Translations under genes and position numbers: made by a program
Notes under the pieces: generated by a model
Seen by the model: the letters and a program-made list of their open reading frames with translations, nothing else
What the model was told of the DNA's origin: nothing
The model's database searches: none
From: Rhizophagus sp. LPA8_4_AMF
Lineage: Eukaryota > Glomeromycota > Glomeromycetes > Glomerales > Glomeraceae
Length of the DNA stretch: 20,185 nucleotides
Direction of reading: 5' to 3'
Assembly (NCBI GenBank): GCA_021464525.1
Contig: JADRCO010001335.1
Span: forward strand, 1 to 20,185
Shown here: positions 1-6,935 of the stretch, one piece after another
How the letters are laid out: each line of letters begins with the position of its first letter
Numbering within the stretch: the first letter of the stretch is position 1

Positions 1-353
1 TCGTCATCCTTCTTGTGATCGTGGCCATCTACGAACGGATTATAATAAGGGTTGTAGCCTTTGACGTCCGGGTTATAGTATGGATCATAATGCTTGTTAT
101 CTTTGTGATGATCAACTTTATAATAATCATTCTTCTTGTGATCATCACCATTGGGAACGGGAGAACGTTTGAATCGATAATAACCACTATATTTATTTTT
201 ATGTTTTTTAAACTTGTCATGATGTTTATCATGATCCTTGTGTTTATGATTGTATTTATCTACATGTTTATGATCTTTATAATCATTATCGTTATTAGCA
301 GAAGCCAAAGCTACCATGGCTAAAAAGCCAAACACTAAAATATTCGATTTCAT
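1..353 (-). CDS. Secreted His/Lys/Asp-rich protein, partial (C-terminus beyond window)
   Basis: The minus-strand frame is open from an ATG at 353-351 to the window edge, giving 117 residues with no stop. Residues 1-19 (MKSNILVFGFLAMVALASA) look like a cleavable signal peptide, so the product should enter the secretory pathway. Residues 20-55 are almost entirely His, Lys, Asp, Asn and Tyr, with many HK, DH and HH pairs that could bind metal ions. A dibasic Lys62-Arg63 is followed by SPVPNGDD, a plausible Kex2-type cleavage site that would release the C-terminal part. That part carries two near-copies of a Y-x-PYYNP-x-V-x-G unit, at about residues 89-99 and 100-110. A TATA box lies about 70 bp upstream. 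No catalytic domain is visible and I do not recognise the family. It could be a cell-wall protein, a metal-binding protein or a processed secreted peptide precursor. The plus-strand open frame over the same bases is a shadow of this biased composition. Confidence 0.8.
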   Translation of the reverse strand, partial: MKSNILVFGFLAMVALASANNDNDYKDHKHVDKYNHKHKDHDKHHDKFKKHKNKYSGYYRFKRSPVPNGDDHKKNDYYKVDHHKDNKHYDPYYNPDVKGYNPYYNPFVDGHDHKKDD

Positions 354-422
354 TTTTTATTTATTTAACTTTCTTTTTGACGAGAGAAGTGAAGAAACAC
401 TGGAAAAGAGGGAATGGAAGGG

Positions 423-430
423 TTTTTATA
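423..430 (-). promoter_or_regulatory. TATA box of the His/Lys-rich secreted protein gene
   Basis: On the minus strand this reads TATAAAAA and lies about 70 bp upstream of the ATG at 353. A start site 25-35 bp downstream would leave a 5' leader of about 40 nt. The same TATA-to-ATG geometry recurs at the phospholipase gene and at the secreted protein gene at 13784. Confidence 0.55.
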
Positions 431-2270
431 CTTGAATTTTTCCTGATCACGTTAGATACTAATCATGGGAAAGTCTACCCAAATTAGAATGATATTTAAA
501 AATTAATTAAGATCAAATTGTTCCAAGATAATTGTCATAAAAAAGGTCAAATCATACAAAAAATTATTTTTCGCGGGAAAGTCCATGATCGATCGACAGT
601 TATTTTTAATTTTAGAATTTTTGCCAAGTTTAAACAGGGTAATAACTAAAATTTAGTAAGTTTAGCCCAAATTAAGTATTTTTCATACAATGTTATTTAT
701 TAATTGTCCACCCAGTAATAAATCTTATCAATGATGTAAACAAATTTTCATATTTTTCCTGATAATCAACAATGAACTATACAAATAAAGGAATTTCATT
801 CAAAGGATCGAACTTATTTAAATTGGGAAAATCATTTCCCGTTACTCCGGTACTCCATAAAAAAATTTCCCCCAGATTTTTTTTTATACTTTTTAGTGCA
901 TTTTGTGTTACATAATGTTTTTCTATTTATAAAAAAAATTCTCAGGTTCACACATAATTGAATTTTTTTTTTATTATGGATATTTTTGGATTTAAAACAA
1001 TATAAAAATTTCGTCATATAAAAAAAAATTTATTATTTAAAATTTAATTATTATTATTATTTTTTTTATTAAAAATAGATACTATGGGCTGAGTTAAAAA
1101 AAAATATTGTTAATACATTTGAATTCCGGTCTAAAAAAAAACTTTTACATTTTAGAGACTTTTTCGCGTAATTTTATGATTCATGTGAAAATACTAAAAG
1201 AATTTTTAAGAATTTTTGTATCTCGAGAGATCGGTAGGGTGGGAATCTCGTGTTACTATCTATCGCTTATTATATATTCTTTATAAGTTAAAACAATCTT
1301 GAAAGCGTTGTTAAATTAATACATTAATAAAAAATTATATATATATGTATTAGTAAAAATTGAACTAGTCAAATAATAAATGTATATACAACATATTTAT
1401 TTTTTTCTTAATATATATAGGATGATACGTGATATTACATCACATCAAAAGCCTAATATTTTACTCAGTCGTCTTTAACTAAAAAAAAAAAAATTCACAG
1501 GCTGAATTTTTTGGGCTGAAGTTCAAATTCTTTTAACTAAATTTAGATATGGAAGATCAACGGTGGGATGGCCCAGAGATTTTCATTCTTTTTCTATTAT
1601 GATAATGAAATTAAATTTACCAAAATTAAATATATTTAACTAATTACGAGAATTAATGACATAAAGTATGCTTTTTTAATTTTATTAACAGTTTTTTTAA
1701 TGTAACATTCTTGCATCAATGATATTACTAAAACATTACAAGTTTATGAATTTTAATTACAAAAGTTCACATGATAAAATGTCTCAATATTTGCTTTTTA
1801 ATTTATCTGATTTTGGATCAATGAGATTATATTAGTAAATTCCATTGTCAATACGAAAGTAGCAATAATCTCGCAAAAAACATAAAAAAAAATAAAGTTT
1901 GAACGATCCTTAAGAATCATACTACATAAGAATTAAATCATAAAGTTTTCTTAAGAGAATTTACTTCTTTTTGTAATTATTTTTGAACGTGTGTAAATTT
2001 CTCACACTAAAAAAAGAAAATTCATATAAATATCTCTCGTTCATTCAGCCAAACTTGCCTCTAAAAAAGTTATAATTAGATTTTGTGCCGGAACTTTTTT
2101 TTTAAAAAAAAAATCAAAGAATAGTTGAATTATTCTAAAAAAAAAAACCGAATATTTCAAGAAAATATAACGGAAAATAAATAATTATTGTGTATTTTGT
2201 GAATGCGATATCAATTATTGGATGATCAAATCTAGAAGAAAAGGGGTTTTGTCTTATTGGACGAAATATG

Positions 2271-2330
2271 TTTGTTATACTTGTGCACAGATTTGTGCTT
2301 TGATTTTTTTTTATCACAAACAAATAAAAT
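2271..2330 (+). repeat. Dispersed hairpin-bearing repeat, copy 1
   Basis: This copy shares TTTGT-T/C-ATACTTG, then CACA, GATTTGTG, a T-rich loop and CACAAA with positions 15178-15230. The ATTTGTG and CACAAA arms can pair around the T-rich loop, and that pairing is kept in both copies although the loops differ. It may be a worn transposon terminus. Class is unknown. Confidence 0.4.
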
Positions 2331-2863
2331 TCACACATTTTTTATTTTTATAAATCCTAAAATTATGGTAGCGTTGGTCGAATTTAGGATCTTTTTAATA
2401 AATTTTATTATTAGAAATTATAGCATAATACACGTATTATTACATCATATTTTTAATTTTCTGAAATAAACAATTACAATATTTTCATTTTGTGATTTTC
2501 AAACTTTCATAATATAATTAATTTTAAGTTCGGTTCGGTTCGGTGAAACACTCCGACGAACTAGAACCATCGTTCGGAGAGTGATTCCCAAATTGTCTCA
2601 AAATTCTTATCGTTATATTCATCTTTATCTAATAAAAACAAAAATACAACTATTGAAAAAAAATTTAGAAACAATTTATGAATATTAGACATAAATTAGT
2701 AAGCCTACATGATAAAATAATGATATAAATTGAGATTCCGCGAAAATTATGTCCTCATTAATCATTTGGCAAATCATGTCTAAAAATTAACTTCTATTTC
2801 TAAAAAAGGTGTGCTTACACATCGCTGGCTAATTGATCCACCTATTCTAAGCTTAAATCGTTG

Positions 2864-2908
2864 CAATTTTGGCTAAATTTGGGCCGACATTAACTTGGCC
2901 AGAATTTA
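2864..2908. repeat. Cluster of degenerate GGCC palindromes
   Basis: Three closely spaced copies of a loose palindrome of the form AATTTyGGCCrAAATT are present, including AATTTTGGCTAAATT and TTGGCCAGAATTT. Similar clusters occur at 3429-3534, 10716-10872 and 16593-16650. GGCC cores stand out strongly against the AT-rich background. Confidence 0.4.
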
Positions 2909-3428
2909 CAATAATTTATCCCTGAAATTTATCCCCGTGATTAACTGAGTGTGTAACATCAAACTCTGTAACACACTTTATTTACCAAATAAACTTCCTC
3001 ATACGGAAATTCGGAAAATACTTAACCTTGAAAGCTTAAATACCTATCTAAAAATAAAATTACATTTTGAATCAGGATTAATTCATTGAAAGTGCTAAAT
3101 ATTCACTATAAGAATATCTTTAAAAAAAATTATTATAATACAAATCGGAGTAATTATGATGATTAACCAAAAATAGCAAAAGCCTTCTGATATATACAAA
3201 ATTTCCATAAATAATTTTCACCGAGATAATACTGAGATAAATAATAGTAAAAGTAATGTATAAATCAAGCGTAAAACTTTTATTATCAACCATGGACTTA
3301 TGACGATACTTTACGTGATATATTATATTAGGTGTCTTCACAAATCCCTATTAAGATTAGCGTTTTAATATTAATTCACATGGAATTCAGATTAAGGATT
3401 ATGTCTGCTAGTTAAATTTGTTTAATGC

Positions 3429-3534
3429 TGCCCAGACTTGTTAATTCAGGCCAAATGTTTGTGTAACGTTGAAACATATGGGCGGATTTGGCTCACTTGA
3501 TGATCGGAATGTCGATCATTTTGGCCAAAATTAA
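3429..3534. repeat. Second cluster of GGCC palindrome-like motifs
   Basis: The copies include TTAATTCAGGCCAAATG at about 3440-3456, GGATTTGGCTCAC at about 3484-3496 and the perfect core TTTTGGCCAAAA at 3519-3530. The cluster ends next to a separate hairpin at 3500-3519. Confidence 0.35.
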
Positions 3535-3644
3535 CGATCAACCCCCTAATCTCAATCTCAATCATGGACGCCAATTTTATTATTGGATTGGCACAGTTTT
3601 ATTATAAATTTTGTTGATGAACTTCTTAATGATGAAAGCAAGAC

Positions 3645-3748
3645 AAGTACTTGTATTTCTCTTTTATTGGACGAATGAGCCCTGCAACTTTTATTAACTA
3701 AAGATTGATTAACAAATTCTAATAATATGACCCGCCCTTTGAGTGAAT
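3645..3748 (-). repeat. Divergent 104-bp repeat, copy 1
   Basis: The block shares AAGTACTTG, TCTCTTTT, AGATTGATTA and CTTTGAGTGA, in the same order and over the same total span, with 12542-12645. An 82-codon minus-strand open frame (3558-3806) crosses it, but the second copy does not keep a comparable long frame. I therefore treat it as an old dispersed repeat and not as a gene. Confidence 0.35.
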
Positions 3749-4597
3749 ATACAAGCTTAACTAAATACAATGAGCAAAACCTTTTTGGAATTTCACGTGA
3801 CTTCATTCAATGATCCGCTAATTATTTATCCCAATAACTTCACATCTTTGCTTTTATCGACTTAATTATCAATCACTTCAAATCACCCAAATTATGTGGA
3901 TTTCTTTTTTTTCATGTTTCTCCTAACAAGCTTCCATAAATTTTTATTCAGATTAAGATTTTTTTTTTTTGCCACTTGACTCTTTTGATTGTATAATTGC
4001 ATGTATTAACATAACAAATGGAAAAGAATTTTTCTAACCATGGTGACTTCCAAACTATAAAAAATTTTTATACTTAATCAATAAAATGATCATTTATCAG
4101 ATTTTTTTTTATGGGACAACCATGCATGTTTCTGGAACTGTTGTACCCTTTTCTATTTATTTTATTAGCCAAAGTACTTGTCAATGTTATAGGATTTTGA
4201 CTAATATAGAGACTTATAAGTATTAGCAATTTTTTTAGCTAATCTGTATTAAGTTTTTAAACCACATCTCCTCATTCTCCTATTGCTTTCAAATTTTGTG
4301 TTATAATATATTGTGAAGGCCAATGTTAGTATTATACTTGGACATTATGTTCTCTTAAGAATACTTCAAAACATTTTATTTTATCCATACCTTAATTTTT
4401 GAGGGAAAGTTGGCTGAACTTCCATGTATCTACTCCTACATACTTTATATCTTGCTAAAAAGGAAAAGAGATATAGGGCGTAATTAACAAGATTTTTATT
4501 GAAATATAAACAATTTTAATATTCATATCGCGGTTCACGATTAAATTATTTTTATAGTTTAAATTTAAATATGTAAATTAAATATATAAATTTTTTA

Positions 4598-5055
4598 GGC
4601 CGGGCAAAAAAAATTTTAGATTCTCGTGACATAAAATTTTAAAATCGACCCGGCCGCCCGGTTTTTTTTTATGCATATAAAATTTTTTTTATATGTATTT
4701 TGTATTATATTTTGTATTTAATGATGATGTGAAATAAATTTTCAAAAAGTAATTGATGATGGATTAACATGTAATAATCCAACAGAAGTAACAGAAGTGT
4801 GGAAAAGTACCATAAGATGAAAGCGATGATAGAGTTAATATAAAAGAAGTGTATTATTATTATTGTAATGAGTGTATATGTTATACAGCAACAGTTACAA
4901 AATAAGAAAAATCGTGGTAAAGATACTAAGTTTAGAGTATAAAAAGATTACGAAAATAACAGTTTAAAATAATAAGGTAAATAATTTTCATTATATAAAA
5001 GTCACGTGAAAAAAATTTACTATAAAAAAAAATTTAAAACAAACCCGGCCGGCCT
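4598..5055. mobile_element. 458-bp non-coding element with GC-rich inverted ends and 15-bp flanking repeats
   Basis: The element begins GGCCGGGC and ends CCCGGCCGGCC, so the two ends are inverted copies of a GC-rich cap in otherwise AT-rich DNA. It is flanked on both sides by the identical 15-mer TATATAAATTTTTTA (4583-4597 and 5056-5070), which looks like a target-site duplication. Another GC block, GACCCGGCCGCCCGG, lies inside near 4647-4661. No coding potential is visible. A duplication this long suggests target-primed insertion of a SINE-like element or a Mutator-like element in an AT-rich site. The inverted ends favour the second, so I leave the class open. Confidence 0.6.
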
Positions 5056-5088
5056 TATATAAATTTTTTATATTACAAACTATTCGTC

Positions 5089-5262
5089 TAGTGCTTCGAC
5101 CCGAATAAAAACTGTAGATCCATTCCTTGATATTTTGGCGATTAAATCGGGTCCGGATGATCGACAACCAGGAATTCCATTGATGATCTACGTCTATGCC
5201 GGATCCGGATGATCGACAATAAGGAATGGATCATCCGGTTTTCATCCGGGTCGAAGCAACTA
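5089..5262. mobile_element. hAT-like miniature inverted-repeat element
   Basis: The left end reads TAGTGCTTCGACCCG and the right end, on the other strand, TAGTTGCTTCGACCCG. The inverted similarity continues inward through GATCCATTCCTT. The perfect 8-mer TATTCGTC flanks it at 5081-5088 and 5263-5270. Eight-base target duplications and termini beginning TAG are typical of hAT transposons. At 174 bp it has no room for a transposase and would depend on one made elsewhere. Inside, TCCGGATGATCGACAA occurs twice (about 5151 and 5204). Confidence 0.75.
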
Positions 5263-5419
5263 TATTCGTCAGATTAGTTTCATTTCGTTGCTACAAATCT
5301 GATCATTTATGCAGCCTAATTCAAAATTTTAGCGCACAATTGGGTTAAGGCCTACCCGATTAAGCTAATCAATGGCAAAACGGTGCTCCACTGCAAATCC
5401 TATGTAAAAATCCGTATTA

Positions 5420-5648
5420 CCGTACCGCACTGATTAAGATACCCCGGGTCTTATAAAAAAACCTGATTCAAAAATTGAATAAGACCCGGGGGTATTTTGT
5501 GAGATATCGGGCATTATATGAGGGGGGTACAATATAATTTTTACCAGAATTAAGGGAGGTATTAATTGAGAGTAAAATTTTTGTATCTAGGGTCTAATAA
5601 AATGGGGGGTATTCTCAAAAGGGGTATCTTTAATCAGTGCGGTACGGG
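5420..5648. mobile_element. TA-flanked miniature element, family A, copy 1
   Basis: The left end reads CCGTACCGCACTGATTAAGA and the right end, on the other strand, CCCGTACCGCACTGATTAAA. They match over about 28 bp with small indels. TA lies directly outside both ends (5418-5419 and 5649-5650), the hallmark of Tc1/mariner/pogo-type insertion. A second inverted pair sits just inside the left end: ATACCCCGGGTCTTAT, then ATAAGACCCGGGGGTAT. The 229-bp body carries no gene. A related copy lies at 10384-10652. Confidence 0.7.
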
Positions 5649-6164
5649 TACAGGGCACAAGCAGATGACGGACGATCCAATTCTTTTTTATGCAAACGTC
5701 ACCGTCGCACAGGGATTTTATACATATATAGATTAAAAAAATTTTAATTAAAAAATAATGAAAAAAATAAAAGTTTTTTAATATATAAAATGGTCTATTA
5801 AAGTTAGATTGAATTTATGAATGAACCAATCATTTATTAGAGAAAAAGATTTTTTATTAAAATTTAAAATATTTTTTATCTGACTGGGCGTCAGTTGCCG
5901 AATATGTTCTAAATTCTCTAATCTGATGATCACCAGTTAAAAACTACCTTCCAATTGTACTACCCAAAAATACTCCTTGACTAAACAAATTTGGAAAGAC
6001 TTTTTTTTTTGCGCTTCTGAATTCGAATTGAGAATTATGATAATCAATAAAAAATATGCAAAATATAATTTATGTCATGCAGCGATTAAAATTTACCGAG
6101 AAAAGTAAATTTCAATCAACAATCAAAAAAGGAAATTAACAATAAAAATTATAAGTCGTCTCAC
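5649..6164. other. Gene-free spacer
   Basis: AT-rich DNA between a miniature element and the first promoter-block repeat. No supportable coding frame, RNA gene or repeat is visible beyond homopolymer runs. Confidence 0.5.
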
Positions 6165-6299
6165 ACTAATTCCTAAAAGTATAATGTCCTACGCCTCGCT
6201 TCGGACAATTATAGAAAATTTGAAAGAAGCATTTTGACATCTTTTGCCATGCCGTAAGTAACCATCACTTAATAGGAGAGAGACCTGTTATGTGAGAAG
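6165..6299 (+). repeat. Promoter-proximal direct repeat, upstream copy
   Basis: About 130 bp here are closely repeated, in the same orientation, at 6638-6764. Shared landmarks are AAAAGTATAATGT, TTCGGACAATTATAG, GACATCTTTTGCCAT and CCGTAAGTAACCATCACTTA. The upstream copy has an extra CGC-containing insertion within TACGCCTCGCTTCGG and a few extra bases near its end. The downstream copy lies just upstream of the phospholipase TATA box, so this is probably a duplicated upstream regulatory segment. Confidence 0.7.
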
Positions 6300-6323
6300 G
6301 GAATGTGTTCATTCTGACTCTCT

Positions 6324-6573
6324 CCCTATGAAAAAAATTTTCTTTAAAATATACTAAAAAATATACTTAATTTTAAAATATATTTAAAATGTCCCTAAAA
6401 TACACAAAAAATTTAAAATATACTTAAAATAAAAATTACAATTTTAAGTATAAGTGTAAATCTTTATTATATTTAAAATGTACTTAAATTATATTTTTAA
6501 ATTGCAATTTTAAGTATAATTTAAGTACATTTTGTAATTTTAAGTACATTTTAAGTATATTTTTTTCATAGGG
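6324..6573. mobile_element. 250-bp AT-rich foldback miniature element
   Basis: Both ends begin CCCTATGAAAAAAAT on opposite strands, and TCT flanks each side (6321-6323 and 6574-6576) as a possible 3-bp target duplication. The interior is built from alternating TTTAAGTA and TACTTAAA motifs, so the whole element can fold back on itself. It sits between the two copies of the 130-bp repeat. There is no coding capacity. A 3-bp duplication would fit a PIF/Harbinger- or CACTA-type element, but this is not decisive. Confidence 0.65.
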
Positions 6574-6637
6574 TCTAGATTTGATGATTTTAACACTGAT
6601 GTAAAATTTAACCCCCCCTTTTTTTTTGTTTATGCAT

Positions 6638-6764
6638 ACTAATTTCTAAAAGTATAATGTTCTACGCCTTCGGACAATTATAGCAAATTTGAAAGAAGCA
6701 ATTTGACATCTTTTGCCATACCGTAAGTAACCATCACTTAATAAGAGATCTGTGATGTGAGAAG
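6638..6764 (+). repeat. Promoter-proximal direct repeat, downstream copy
   Basis: Direct repeat of 6165-6299. It ends 22 bp upstream of the TATA box at 6787 and so occupies the proximal promoter of the phospholipase gene. Conservation of blocks such as CCGTAAGTAACCATCACTTA within otherwise drifting spacer suggests either a recent duplication or functional sites. Confidence 0.65.
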
Positions 6765-6786
6765 AAAACAGTAGAGAAATTTTTTA

Positions 6787-6794
6787 TATAAATA
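6787..6794 (+). promoter_or_regulatory. TATA box of the phospholipase gene
   Basis: TATAAATA lies 58 bp upstream of the inferred start codon at 6852. The spacing matches the TATA-to-ATG distances of the secreted-protein genes in this window and supports 6852 over a more downstream start. Confidence 0.5.
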
Positions 6795-6851
6795 TGCCCT
6801 AAAAGAATTTTTTCATCATTCTCTTTTTTAATCAGGCATTGATTAAATAAC

Positions 6852-6935
6852 ATGGACAAAAGGTATTTATAAATTTTTCGTCAAATTGATCAAGGAATTT
6901 CTTAAAACTTTTTTTTATTGAATTTATTCCAGAAC
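6852..6935 (+). repeat. Tandemly duplicated exon-border-plus-intron unit, copy 1
   Basis: This is exon 1, intron 1 and the first bases of exon 2 of the phospholipase gene. It resembles 6979-7075 along its whole length: ATGGACAAAAG against ACGGACGAAAG at the left exon edge, GTATTTATA at the donor, TTTTTCGT inside, and TTGAATTTATTCCAGAAC at the acceptor. Both introns have the same phase. Confidence 0.75.

Larger units (their letters stand above)
431..4582. other. Long AT-rich spacer without a supportable gene
   Basis: Six-frame reading gives only short, low-complexity open frames with no domain, signal peptide or splice-joined continuation. The stretch holds homopolymer A/T runs, a short (TTCGG)n run near 2530-2545, two clusters of degenerate GGCC palindromes (2864-2908 and 3429-3534), one copy of a dispersed hairpin-bearing repeat (2271-2330), and one copy of a divergent 104-bp repeat (3645-3748). 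A short perfect hairpin with ATGATCG/CGATCAT arms sits at 3500-3519. No promoter can be tied to a coding region here. Confidence 0.6.

Noticed and set aside
15-323. 102-codon plus-strand open frame of hydrophobic residues
   Set aside because: It is the reverse of the His/Lys/Asp-rich secreted gene; the Ile/Met/Val-rich text is what that composition gives on the other strand. The same applies to the minus-strand frame at 29-232, which is in the wrong frame.
3558-3806. 82-codon minus-strand open frame
   Set aside because: It crosses an old dispersed repeat, has no domain or promoter, and the second copy of the repeat does not keep a comparable frame.
4598-4605. Resemblance of GGCCGGGC to the start of a primate Alu-type SINE
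   Set aside because: Only eight bases match, no RNA polymerase III A or B box follows, and the host is fungal.
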